26,980 bases of DNA from an uncultured Collinsella sp. (lineage in GTDB: Bacteria; Actinomycetota; Coriobacteriia; Coriobacteriales; Coriobacteriaceae). A program made the position numbers and the translations under genes. Positions 1 through 7,295 of this stretch are shown piece by piece. The stretch lies in assembly GCA_900545995.1 (NCBI GenBank), contig URBM01000011.1, positions 1-26,980 on the forward strand, written 5' to 3'. The notes beneath the pieces are model-generated. The model had not been told where the DNA came from, ran no database searches, and saw nothing but the letters and a program-made list of their open reading frames with translations. Numbering within the stretch: position 1 is the stretch's first letter; every line of letters starts with the position of its first letter.

Positions 1-48
1 CGAGATCCTGAGATGTCTCGTGGGCTCGGAGATGTGTATAAGAGACAG
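1..48. other. Illumina Nextera i7 adapter remnant (not genomic)
   Basis: Bases 15-48 match the Nextera read-2 transposase adapter, ending in the 19-bp mosaic end (AGATGTGTATAAGAGACAG). Bases 1-6 match the end of the P7 primer, and bases 7-14 (CCTGAGAT) occupy the index slot and match the barcode I remember as N715. Genomic sequence therefore starts at 49. Translating across it gives the 'MCIRDS' peptide, a familiar adapter artefact. Confidence 0.97.
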
Positions 49-1057
49 CTATCATGCGGCGTCGGTAGCGGGAGACCTGCTGCGGCGAACGCTTAAGGCG
101 TTCGACAAGGTCAGCGGTGGTGGACTCTTCTTCGTCATCGAGCATGGCGATGAGGAATCGCTTGTCCTCTGCAGTGAGTTCCCGATAGGTTGCCGCAAGG
201 ATTCGGTCGTCCATCTCGTCGCGCGCGATTTTGATTCCCAGGTCAAAGTCGCGTGACGAGATTTCCTTCGAATCGCTTGTGAGATCCCAGGCACGGTAGC
301 CTACGAGTTGCAATAGGAAGGGAAAACCAGAGATCGAGCGAACGGCTCTATCGATTCCCTCAGCATCTGCCAGGCGATCGTTTTCCTGGATTGTGCGAAT
401 CAAGGCTTCGCGTACGTCATAGTCGGCAATGCGACCCAGATGATATTGCTGGGCGCGGCGAAGGAACGAGACCGTCTTGTGGTTCAGCAACGTCGAGACG
501 TTGTTGGGAAGTCCCGCCATGAGCAGCGCGACACGTTTCCCATCGGTCACAAAGTGCTGATACGTCGCTGCGAGCTGAATCATCTCGTCGAGTGTCGGGT
601 CCACCTCGTCAACCGTGACGAGCAGACCGGTGCCCGCCTCGTTGAGCTGGTCGATGATGTCGCTCATGCGATAACGCCAGGTTGAGGCATTGTGAACGCG
701 ACTGACCTCGACGCTGCCGAGCGGTGCAATTCCGAGGCCGGTGACTTCGAAGTGGGTGGACGAGTCGATGAGATGGGCTGCGGCACGTTTCGTCCCGAGC
801 TCGATTTCCTCAAGCATTCCCGGGAGCGCGGTTGCCTTTACGGCTATCCAGCCGTGGGATTCCGCCCTCGTCGCGAGCGACGACATGAGAGCGGTTTTAC
901 CGGTTCCACGCGCGCCCGAGAAGATCGAGGTCAATTCTGGGCGCCTGCGCTGGCTCAAGAAGGCACGGTCCAAATCCCGAATAATCTGTTGTCTGCCAGC
1001 GAGATGGGCAGGAACCTCGCCAAAACTGGGGGTAAACGGGTTCTCGAGATATTCCAC
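49..1057 (-). CDS. P-loop AAA-type ATPase, C-terminus missing
   Basis: Starts at a GTG (1057-1055) preceded by AAAGGAG at a 6-base spacing; 336 codons remain open until the adapter cuts the gene. Walker A is GARGTGKT at about residues 48-55 and Walker B is GLLVTVDEVD at about 144-153. A sensor-like strand (VALLMAGLP) follows, then a region beginning around residue 270 that reads like a winged-helix DNA-binding domain (LTAEDKRFLIAML ... TTADLVERLKRSPQQVSRYR) and is truncated. The layout resembles the AAA_16/archaeal-type ATPases, whose cellular roles are mostly unknown. No membrane segment is visible. It is divergent from the serine recombinase at 1295, with an AT-rich repeat-bearing promoter region between them. 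The ATPase class is clear; the function is not. Confidence 0.85.
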
Positions 1058-1074
1058 AAGGCTCTCCTTTCACA

Positions 1075-1137
1075 CCGTCGTTTAACTTCATTTTATTTTA
1101 GTTAATTTCAGTTAAAAACGATTAATTTTATTTCAAA
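1075..1137. promoter_or_regulatory. AT-rich control region with TTAA-type repeats upstream of the ATPase gene
   Basis: This stretch is strikingly AT-rich in a GC-rich neighbourhood. On the plus strand it holds several degenerate copies of a short motif (TTTAACTT, AGTTAATTTCAG, AGTTAAAA, GATTAATTTTA) spaced at roughly helical intervals. It lies 20-80 bases upstream of the GTG start of the ATPase gene. A repeated operator or a promoter UP region is an inference; no clear -35/-10 pair was assigned. Confidence 0.4.
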
Positions 1138-1199
1138 GTATCAGGTTGGCGTCGCGCGTTATCGAAGTGGTGCTTGAATAACTTACGTTGGAGCCCGAA

Positions 1200-1216
1200 A
1201 ATGGGTTCAACCCATT
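1200..1216. repeat. Perfect 17-bp palindrome (AATGGGTT-C-AACCCATT)
   Basis: Two 8-base arms flank a single central C. The site lies about 80 bases upstream of the recombinase start codon and between the two divergent genes. Its shape suits a dimeric regulator's operator, or part of a recombination site for the neighbouring serine recombinase. Neither role can be decided from one copy. Confidence 0.6.
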
Positions 1217-1294
1217 CGCGAAATTTGTACGCCCTATTGTGAGTGGGCTCTCAAATGAGCTGATGCCGCCATCGTGCGGCTGATGGGGGCAATC

Positions 1295-1897
1295 ATGAAA
1301 AACAGAATCTATGGGTATGCTCGAGTTTCGTCAGCAGATCAGAACCTGGATCGCCAACTGGATGCGCTGGAGCGGTTTCCGGTCCAAACGAATTTGATCT
1401 ACGCTGACAAAGCGAGCGGAAAGGACTTCAGGCGTCCTCAGTACCAGCGTCTTCTTCGTCGTCTGCGCGAAAGGGACGTTCTGGTGATTAAGAGTATCGA
1501 CCGATTAGGCCGCGACTACCGGGAGGTTCTCGATGAATGGCGTCGCATAACGATGGACAAACGCGTTGCCATCGTGGTACTCGATATGCCATTGCTTGAT
1601 ACACGCGAACAGCCCAATGGGATTACGGGGACTTTTATTGCCGACCTAGTGCTTCAGGTTTTGAGCTATGTGGCTCAGGTGGAGCGCGAAAACATAAAGC
1701 AGCGCCAGGCGGAGGGTATCGCGTCGGCGCGTCTGCGGGGTGTGAGATTTGGGAGACCGACGCTCGAACGTCCGGATAGCTACCGCGATGTCATCAAATC
1801 ATTCGAAGGAGGTGAAGTTACGAGGCGAGAGGCCGCAATGCTCCTGAACGTCAGCGCATCGACGTTCGATCGTTGGAGACGGGCGGATACGAACTGA
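1295..1897 (+). CDS. Serine recombinase (resolvase/invertase family)
   Basis: A 200-residue small serine recombinase. The catalytic domain starts with YGYARVSSADQNLDRQ, with the nucleophile predicted as Ser12 by alignment to the gamma-delta motif YARVS. DRLGRDY and the long E-helix region (VLSYVAQVERENIKQRQAEGI) follow, then the GVRFGRP linker. A C-terminal helix-turn-helix (RREAAMLLNVSASTFDRWRR) occupies about residues 172-193. The length is normal for Tn3-resolvase/Hin-type enzymes. I chose ATG 1295 because a G-run sits just upstream and because the catalytic domain begins there; in-frame ATG 1283 and GTG 1274 lack a ribosome site. No partner transposase or obvious invertible segment is in view. 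It probably marks a mobile or formerly mobile segment. Confidence 0.9.
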   Translation: MKNRIYGYARVSSADQNLDRQLDALERFPVQTNLIYADKASGKDFRRPQYQRLLRRLRERDVLVIKSIDRLGRDYREVLDEWRRITMDKRVAIVVLDMPLLDTREQPNGITGTFIADLVLQVLSYVAQVERENIKQRQAEGIASARLRGVRFGRPTLERPDSYRDVIKSFEGGEVTRREAAMLLNVSASTFDRWRRADTN

Positions 1898-1937
1898 TAT
1901 GACCGTTCGCCGTCTGTCCGTCCTCTTTAACTAGACA

Positions 1938-2056
1938 TTTTGACGAGGGGAGTTTATTGCACGGAGTCCACTCCTTCCCTCGATGTTTATCCAGTTCACG
2001 CCCTGGAACCAAATAGTGCCACCGCGTTGCCAATTCGTCTGCTTTTTGACGAGGGG
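1938..2056. repeat. 13-bp direct repeat TTTTGACGAGGGG (1938-1950 and 2044-2056)
   Basis: Two exact 13-base copies, 106 bp apart, lie in the leader of the lipoprotein gene. Each contains TTGACG, a fair -35 hexamer, so they could be parts of two promoters or the edges of a short duplication. I could not find a convincing -10 box for either. Confidence 0.6.
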
Positions 2057-2092
2057 GCTAGATATCGTGTTTTGTATTTAAAGGAGGACAAG

Positions 2093-2905
2093 ATGAAAAG
2101 GCATTATGGGATGGCTGCGGCGATCTCGCTATTTGCGACGGTGCTCTGTGGGGCACTTCTGCTGAGCGGCTGTTCACAGGTTGAGAAGAAAAACGATGGG
2201 CCTGATTATGCCGATGAACGTGCAATGGCCGTGATTGCTCAAGGCTATCAAAAGCGGTCGGATTACCTTGAATCACTGGGAGAGGATGCTGATCTGAGCT
2301 CTAATAAAGTTCGAAAAGAGGCAATTAAAACCGAGATCGATAACGACAAAGAACTCAAAAAGGCGTCATTTAAAGACACTAAGATGCAAGAAGACGTCAT
2401 TGCCTATCTCAATCTGCTTGATAATCAGCTTGATGTTGTCAAGAAGTATGCGGAATCGGATCCCAAGTATTACGACGAATGGGAAAAGGCCTATGACACA
2501 CGATCTGCACAGCTTAAGAAACTGGTTGATCGGTATGACTTGACGGTCGATGATGAGTATCGAGATGCGTTTGACGAGCTGATCAAGAACGGTAGGACCG
2601 TGGAGGAGAAGACGCATAATGATGAGGTTATCAACGGCCTGCTCTCATCGGCGACCTTTGAGAAAAGTGACGACGGCTACGGCCTCTATACGTACACCGC
2701 AATCGTCGAAAACACCTCTGACATATCGTTCGAAAACGTTTTTCTAAATGTTGCTCTTTACGATGCCGATGGTGTAAGGGCGGAAGAATGCTACGCAGAT
2801 ACATCCGCCTGGGCGCCTGGCGAGAAGGTGAAGTTTGAGGTAATGAGTGAGGTAGACGCTTCGAGGGTCGCGCCGACAGTATCGAATTACAGCATCAAGG
2901 AATAA
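2093..2905 (+). CDS. Lipoprotein with C-terminal FxLYD-like domain
   Basis: Starts at ATG 2093, six bases after AAGGAGG; longer in-frame extensions have no ribosome site. The 270-residue product opens with a basic N-region and a hydrophobic stretch ending in the lipobox LLSGC, so Cys27 should be lipid-modified and the protein tethered outside the membrane. Residues ~30-185 are highly charged and helical. From about residue 190 the pattern (GLYTYTAIVENTSD ... FLNVALYDADG ... WAPGEKVKFEV) fits the FxLYD beta-sandwich domain common in actinobacterial and firmicute lipoproteins. A strong terminator follows, so it is probably its own transcription unit just ahead of the DUF4230/EcsC pair. The exact role is unknown. 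Confidence 0.85.
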   Translation: MKRHYGMAAAISLFATVLCGALLLSGCSQVEKKNDGPDYADERAMAVIAQGYQKRSDYLESLGEDADLSSNKVRKEAIKTEIDNDKELKKASFKDTKMQEDVIAYLNLLDNQLDVVKKYAESDPKYYDEWEKAYDTRSAQLKKLVDRYDLTVDDEYRDAFDELIKNGRTVEEKTHNDEVINGLLSSATFEKSDDGYGLYTYTAIVENTSDISFENVFLNVALYDADGVRAEECYADTSAWAPGEKVKFEVMSEVDASRVAPTVSNYSIKE

Positions 2906-2927
2906 TTCGCGGGAATTGGAAAGAATG

Positions 2928-2958
2928 CGCGACCGTTTTCTCCGAACGGTCGCGTTTT
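2928..2958 (+). terminator. Intrinsic terminator of the lipoprotein gene
   Basis: A perfect 10-bp stem (CGCGACCGTT pairing with AACGGTCGCG) with a 7-base loop is followed directly by TTTT. It begins 23 bases after the lipoprotein stop codon. Confidence 0.9.
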
Positions 2959-3049
2959 GCATTAAGCCGTTGACAGAATGATTCGTGCCGTCATGTACAC
3001 GATGGAAGATGATGGAGAAGTCGGGCCCATAAAAGAAAGGCGAAGCAGG

Positions 3050-3694
3050 ATGACAAGAACAAACTTGTTTACAACAATAACGCAAAAGCTAATCTTTGGC
3101 GGTTTGCTGGCTGTTACGGCCGTGGCGACTGCCGGGTGTATCTGGTTGTATTTGACACGTAATCCTACAACGATCACCGATGATTCGATTCGCGAGGAGA
3201 TCGCGCCGGTCGTAAAGCTTGTGACGTACGAATATAACTTTACGCAGCTGCTCTCAATTGATGAAGCGGGGAATCCGCTTGGGTGGGAAAACCCCTTTAC
3301 GTCTAAGCGATATGTCGCAACGATTGACGGCAAGGCTGATATCGGGATCGATGCCGATAAAATGAAGATTGAAATCAAGCGGGTTGATATGAACGACGAG
3401 AACTCAGAGGTCAAGAGCGTAAAGGTTACATTGCCTCACTCGGAAATTACCTCTTTCTCAACAGACCCCAATACACTGAAGAAATATGTTGAGGACAATG
3501 GTTTTCTGAACTGGAATCAAGTAAGTACGGACGATCTGAACGGTTTGTTGAAACAGGCGAAGAAGGAGCAGACCAAGAAGGTCGAAGAGAGCGATATGCT
3601 CAAAGAATCTGATGATAGAGCCAGCGGATTGATCGAAAAACAGGTCAAAGCCCTATGCGACGACGATGTCGATATTAACGTTACGTTTAAGTAA
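3050..3694 (+). CDS. Membrane-anchored DUF4230-like protein
   Basis: A 214-residue product from ATG 3050. Upstream in-frame ATGs at 2978 and 3003 lack a ribosome site, and the N-terminus from 3050 fits a signal anchor. The N-terminal hydrophobic segment (about residues 14-35) contains ATAGC, so Cys30 may be a lipobox cysteine, although hydrophobic residues continue after it and a plain membrane anchor is equally possible. The following part (IREEIAPVVKLVTYEYNFTQLLSID) resembles the start of DUF4230 proteins, whose biochemical function is unknown. The rest is charged and helical, ending in a lysine/glutamate-rich stretch. It lies 11 bases before the EcsC-like gene and is almost certainly cotranscribed with it. 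Family call from memory, moderate. Confidence 0.7.
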   Translation: MTRTNLFTTITQKLIFGGLLAVTAVATAGCIWLYLTRNPTTITDDSIREEIAPVVKLVTYEYNFTQLLSIDEAGNPLGWENPFTSKRYVATIDGKADIGIDADKMKIEIKRVDMNDENSEVKSVKVTLPHSEITSFSTDPNTLKKYVEDNGFLNWNQVSTDDLNGLLKQAKKEQTKKVEESDMLKESDDRASGLIEKQVKALCDDDVDINVTFK

Positions 3695-3705
3695 GGGTGA
3701 ATGGT

Positions 3706-5094
3706 GTGTCCGATAAACGACAACAGTTTGGTGAGGCGGAGCCCGAAAAGCAGCGGAAGCCCGGTGTCGGTTCTTCTTCGCTGGAGAACATAATGTTTGG
3801 AGCATTAAATGGCGCGCAAAACGCCATTATGGGTGTGGTCAAGGAGACCCAAAAGAAATCGAGTGAATTGGCGGACGCCGCTAGCCCGTTGGCGGATAAT
3901 GCGCTTAAAGGTATTACTGACTTTGCAAATGGGATTGCTTCTGCAACTGCAGCCGCGGCGAATGAACGCTACAGCGCAAAGCGACAAGAGCAACTCGGCC
4001 TGCCATCGACGCTCGTTGACGATAACGGTGATTGGGTGTTGCCCGATCCGTTGCTGACCAATCAAGAGCTTGCCGAGCTTGAGGTATTGACCGAGCAATA
4101 CGAAAAGATGGTAGCGCCTTCAAAGCTCAAGCAGCTGACCGATATGGCTGGGCTAAAGATACCGGAGAATCTTCGCACTGCCGTTGGAGATGCGGTCGAT
4201 GAGCTTACAAGTGAGATTCAGCAACAAGAGCTATATGCACAGGTTATGAAGCAGGTCGTCGATGGTTTCAAAGCTATCGAGGAGCAAGCTGCCAAGTACA
4301 GCGTTACTGAGGCGCAGATTGTTGAGGCCGCAAATACTACGCTTGAAGGCGTTACTATCCGTTCGATTGACGAGTTATTCATGCTTCGCAGTTTTGACGT
4401 CGCGAGGATTGCGGCAGGTGAGAACGGTAGACACTTGCTGCTTGCGGCGACCGAGGGTGCGGTGACGGGTGCTCCTGGGTTTGCCGGTTTGCCCTTCAAT
4501 ATCGTATTCAGCATGTTTCTCTATTATCGCGCGGTGCAGTCGGTTGCCATGATGTACGGATTTAACGTTAAAGAGGATCCGGCTGAAATGGTCATTGCGG
4601 GCGATGTGTTTTCAAACGCGATGGCTCCGTCGGCAGGCTCTGCTGATGGCATGGCTGTCACAATCGGTAAAGTGATGCTTGTAGCCGAGATGGAGGGTGT
4701 GAAGCAGACGGTCAAGAAAGGCTGGACGGCAATGGCGGCACGGGGCGGCGCGGCTATGCTTGTCACGCAGATTCGCGCCCTTGCTAATGCCGCTGCACGT
4801 AAGGCACTCGAGAATGCTGGCAAGAAGTCGCTCGAGAATAGTGTTTTCAAAAACGTACTCGAACAAATTGGCAGGAATATCACTCAAAAATCCCTCGGCA
4901 AGGCCATTCCCGTGTTTGGCGGCGTTGTCGGCGCCTTGTTTGATGTCTCGCAGATGAATCGTGTTTTGCAATATGCCAACATCTTCTACCATAAGCGGTT
5001 CATCATTGAAAAACAGGAGCGTATTGCAATACTTGTCGGTATGGAGACGGCCTCTGTGAACGGTGAGGTTGAGGCTTGCGATGCAGAAGGATAA
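3706..5094 (+). CDS. EcsC-family protein
   Basis: I prefer GTG 3706 (462 residues), which has AGGGTGA at a 5-base spacing; GTG 3697 sits directly on the ribosome site. The N-terminal ~70 residues are polar and low in complexity. From about residue 100 to the end it resembles the EcsC family: conserved-looking ATEGAVTGAPGFAGLPFNIVF, LYYRAVQSVAMMYG and the AxxGxxAMLVTQ region, plus a glycine-rich helix near the C-terminus (IPVFGGVVGALFD). B. subtilis EcsC is encoded with an ABC transporter and its activity is unresolved. Here the partner is the DUF4230-like protein instead, with the lipoprotein upstream, which points to an envelope role. No classical signal peptide is seen. Confidence 0.75.
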   Translation: MSDKRQQFGEAEPEKQRKPGVGSSSLENIMFGALNGAQNAIMGVVKETQKKSSELADAASPLADNALKGITDFANGIASATAAAANERYSAKRQEQLGLPSTLVDDNGDWVLPDPLLTNQELAELEVLTEQYEKMVAPSKLKQLTDMAGLKIPENLRTAVGDAVDELTSEIQQQELYAQVMKQVVDGFKAIEEQAAKYSVTEAQIVEAANTTLEGVTIRSIDELFMLRSFDVARIAAGENGRHLLLAATEGAVTGAPGFAGLPFNIVFSMFLYYRAVQSVAMMYGFNVKEDPAEMVIAGDVFSNAMAPSAGSADGMAVTIGKVMLVAEMEGVKQTVKKGWTAMAARGGAAMLVTQIRALANAAARKALENAGKKSLENSVFKNVLEQIGRNITQKSLGKAIPVFGGVVGALFDVSQMNRVLQYANIFYHKRFIIEKQERIAILVGMETASVNGEVEACDAEG

Positions 5095-5174
5095 CCGACC
5101 GTGTTCTTCGATGACGGAGAACTTTGGCGGCGTTTGGTGCAAATCGGTATAGGTAGGGGTGCGGACCTAATTGC

Positions 5175-5201
5175 GTGACAAAGGGACTGTCCCTTTGTCA
5201 C
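5175..5201. repeat. Perfect REP-like palindrome with 12-bp arms
   Basis: GTGACAAAGGGA, a CTG spacer, then the exact reverse complement. It lies between the convergent EcsC-like and trmL genes and overlaps the trmL stop codon (5198-5200), so the last bases of trmL belong to the repeat. No run of T follows on either side. From memory, elements of this type are common in Coriobacteriia genomes. Confidence 0.85.
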
Positions 5202-5797
5202 ATTCCCGGAAAGCCTGCCTGGCGCAAGGCTTCATAGAGGACGATGGCGGCGCTGTTGGAGAGGTTGAGTGCGCTGATGCGGTAGTCGTCCGGGTCGACG
5301 AAGTTGCCGCAGATATCCTGCTGAAGGATGGCTTCGTGGCTGTCCTCGGTATGTCCGAGCGATTCCTCGTGGGCTTCCCAGGCCTCGGCGTTGTCAAGCG
5401 AATCGCAATCTCGCAACATGGGGATGCGTTCGCAGCGCTCGGGCGCCGCGGCAAGCAGCGGCTCGGGAATGCCCGAGCTCTCGCTGCCAAAGACCAAGTA
5501 GTCGCCATCGCGGTAGGTACTCTGCGCATAGGTGCGGCGTGCCTTTTTGGTCAGCAGATGTAGGCGACCATCGGCGGGGGAGAGGCCGTTGCGTGCAAGG
5601 AAATCCTCCCAGCCGGCATAGGTCGCCACGTCCAAGTTTTGCCAGTAGCCCAGGCCGGCGCGACGTACCGTCTTGTCATCGAGCGAAAAGCCCAGCGGCT
5701 CCACCAGATGTAGGCGGGCGCCGGTGACCACGCAGGTACGGCCGATATTGCCCGTATTGGCCGGAATCTCGGGCGCATACAGCACAATGTTGAACAT
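5198..5797 (-). CDS. trmL: tRNA (cytidine/uridine-34-2'-O)-methyltransferase TrmL
   Basis: A SPOUT-class RNA methyltransferase that 2'-O-methylates the wobble base of leucine tRNAs using SAM. The N-terminus (FNIVLYAPEIPANTGNIGRTC) and the knot motifs GSESSGIP and LNLSNSAAIVLYEALRQ are characteristic. The start at 5797 has AAGGAG at a 5-base spacing; longer in-frame readings lack one. It is 199 residues against about 155-160 for typical TrmL. The excess is an acidic insert of roughly 35 residues (around EAWEAHEESLGHTEDSHEAI) just before the last knot motif, where the usual enzyme reads straight into its RSLNLSN segment. The insert leaves both knot motifs intact, so activity is expected. Confidence 0.92.
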   Translation of the reverse strand: MFNIVLYAPEIPANTGNIGRTCVVTGARLHLVEPLGFSLDDKTVRRAGLGYWQNLDVATYAGWEDFLARNGLSPADGRLHLLTKKARRTYAQSTYRDGDYLVFGSESSGIPEPLLAAAPERCERIPMLRDCDSLDNAEAWEAHEESLGHTEDSHEAILQQDICGNFVDPDDYRISALNLSNSAAIVLYEALRQAGFPGM

Positions 5798-5820
5798 GAA
5801 TCTCCTTGGCTCAGAACGAA

Positions 5821-5841
5821 AAACCACCACGAAGGGAACAG
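5821..5841 (-). terminator. Distal half of the cobW terminator, separated by the insertion
   Basis: AAACCACCACGAAGG (5821-5835) is the exact reverse complement of 7302-7316. Without the intervening element the two halves form a 15-bp stem with a 9-base loop, followed on the minus strand by TTTTT. The last three bases (5839-5841, CAG) are one copy of the target duplication. Confidence 0.85.
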
Positions 5842-5879
5842 TGAACTGCGCCCCGAAACTTGGACTGAATAAATAGCGA

Positions 5880-6731
5880 CTACGCCGCAAGGGCCTGGTT
5901 CCGGAACTCCTCCGGCGTCAGGCCCTTCAATCTTACCTGCCTGCGCCGCGTGTTCCAATGGGCTATGTACTCCTCCAGGTCGCGCTTGAAGTCCCCGAAG
6001 CTGCCCCACTCCCTGCCGCGGTAGAACTCGTCCTTCACGTGGCCGAAGAGCTGCTCGGTGGCGGCGTTGTCGATGCAGTTCCCCTTGCGTGACATGCTTT
6101 GGGTGATGCCCGCCCCCTCCAGCCTGGAGGCGTAGGACTCGTGCTGGTACTGCCAGCCCATGTCCGAGTGCATGGTCGGCGCCGCCCCGTCTGGCAGGAC
6201 CTCGAGGAGCCGGTCGAGCATCCTGTGCTGCTGGGCGAGGTCCGGCGAGGTCGATATGTCGCTCGCCACGATCTCCTTCGTGCAGAAGTCGAGCACCGGG
6301 GCCCAGTAGGCCTTGGCGCCGGCGACCTTGAACTCGGTGACGTCGGTGCCGAGCTTCTGCCACGGCCCGTCGGCGCCGAAGTCCCTCGCGATGACGTTCT
6401 CGAACGTGCTCCCCACGAGCCCCCTGTAGGAGCTGTACCGGCGGCGGGAGCCCCGGCGGCGTATCCCGCACCGGATGCCCATCTCGCGCATCATCTTGAG
6501 CACGGTCTTGTCGGCCACGACCGCGCCCAGCTCGGCGCGCAGGCACATGGCTATCTGCCGGTGCCCGCAGCCGTTGGCGGTGCGCGAGAATATCTCGGCC
6601 GCGGCGTCGCGCAGCTCGGGCCTGGTCGGCCTCCGCGGGTGCGCCAGCGCGTAGTAGTAGGTCGACCTCCTGAGCCCCGAGCACTCCAGCAGGTGGCGCA
6701 GGGAGTGCCCCTCCGCCCCCAGCACCCTCAC
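5880..6731 (-). CDS. IS3-family transposase OrfB (DDE catalytic part)
   Basis: 283 residues from the first usable start, but probably made mainly as an OrfAB fusion by -1 frameshifting. An HTH_21-like region opens it (LLECSGLRRSTYYYAL ... RQIAMCLRAE). The rve-type catalytic core follows: Asp in GTDVTEF, Asp in HSDMGWQYQ and Glu in NAATEQLFG. The last two are separated by exactly 35 residues, the D-35-E spacing of the family. The GNCIDNAATE and KDEFYRG motifs are standard IS3 signatures. It is in the -1 frame relative to OrfA, with the reading frame open upstream to the slip site at 6785-6791. It appears full length. Confidence 0.95.
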   Translation of the reverse strand: MRVLGAEGHSLRHLLECSGLRRSTYYYALAHPRRPTRPELRDAAAEIFSRTANGCGHRQIAMCLRAELGAVVADKTVLKMMREMGIRCGIRRRGSRRRYSSYRGLVGSTFENVIARDFGADGPWQKLGTDVTEFKVAGAKAYWAPVLDFCTKEIVASDISTSPDLAQQHRMLDRLLEVLPDGAAPTMHSDMGWQYQHESYASRLEGAGITQSMSRKGNCIDNAATEQLFGHVKDEFYRGREWGSFGDFKRDLEEYIAHWNTRRRQVRLKGLTPEEFRNQALAA

Positions 6732-6751
6732 CGCCTCGGCCGCCGCCCTGG

Positions 6752-7249
6752 TCAGAGCCCGTCCCGCTCGACCAGGGCGCGCAATTTTTTTAGGTAGGCG
6801 ACCTCAGCCTCGAGCCTGCGGCAGCGCTCCTCGAGCTCCTGCTCGCGGGTGCGGGCCCGGGGTTTCGACCTCGACCCCCTCGGCCTGCCCTTCGGGCCGG
6901 GCCGCAGCGCCTCGGCGCCGCCCTCGCGGTAGAGCCTGCACCAGCGCTCCAGCGGGGACTTCGACCTGATCCCGAACTCGGCCATGGCGTCGGTCTTCGC
7001 CATCCCGCCGTCGACCACGGCCGACGCCGCGGCGACCCTCTGCTCGAATGTGTACCTGGATTGTTTCCCGCCCATGGACAGCAGCGCCTCGCTTCCGAAC
7101 GCCCGGTATACCCACTGCCATTCTCTCACGGTCTCGCGGGGGACGGACAGGGCCTCGGCCGCCGGCTTGCAGCCGACGCCGGCGTCGAAGAGCTCGACGG
7201 CCCGCCTCCTGGACTCCAGGTCGTGCTTCACCCTGAGGTCTATACTCAT
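6752..7249 (-). CDS. IS3-family transposase OrfA (DNA-binding part)
   Basis: 165 residues; ATG 7249 is preceded by GGGAGG at a 6-base spacing. Two helix-turn-helix units are visible (RRRAVELFDAGVGCKPAAEAL and RVAAASAVVDGGMAKTDAMAEFG). A basic linker rich in Arg/Pro/Gly follows, then a leucine-zipper-like coil (LEERCRRLEAEVAYLKKLRAL) used for multimerisation. The coil contains the A7 slip site. The protein binds the inverted repeats and supplies the N-terminus of the OrfAB transposase. Confidence 0.93.
   Translation of the reverse strand: MSIDLRVKHDLESRRRAVELFDAGVGCKPAAEALSVPRETVREWQWVYRAFGSEALLSMGGKQSRYTFEQRVAAASAVVDGGMAKTDAMAEFGIRSKSPLERWCRLYREGGAEALRPGPKGRPRGSRSKPRARTREQELEERCRRLEAEVAYLKKLRALVERDGL
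6785..6791 (-). promoter_or_regulatory. A7 programmed -1 frameshift site in the IS
   Basis: On the minus strand the OrfA codons read CTA-AAA-AAA-TTG, giving the slippery heptamer A-AAA-AAA. OrfB lies in the -1 frame relative to OrfA and is open across this point. Slipping here would join ...VAYLKK to the OrfB frame. This is the normal expression device in IS3-family elements. Confidence 0.85.
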
Positions 7250-7295
7250 GGAAAACCTCCCATTTCCCGATGTCCAAGAAATGGGAGGCAGTTCA

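Larger units (their letters stand above)
5842..7295 (-). mobile_element. IS3-family (IS150 group) insertion sequence, 1454 bp
   Basis: The ends are TGAACTGC at 5842 and its inverted copy ending at 7295. Imperfect inverted repeats continue inward for about 25 bases and share TTGGAC. CAG is duplicated on both sides (5839-5841 and 7296-7298), a 3-bp target duplication typical of this family. Inside are orfA and orfB in the standard overlapping, -1-frame arrangement with an A7 slip site. Base composition is clearly more GC-rich than the flanks. Both ORFs and both ends look intact, so the copy may be active. It lies within the terminator loop of the neighbouring cobW-type gene, in the same orientation as that gene. 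Confidence 0.95.

Noticed and set aside
20..256. Plus-strand ORF starting MGSEMCIRDS
   Set aside because: Its first third is Nextera adapter and the rest is antisense to the ATPase gene.
5551..6684. 377-codon minus-strand ORF spanning the IS boundary
   Set aside because: Out of frame with both OrfB and trmL; arginine/alanine-rich shadow with no domain.
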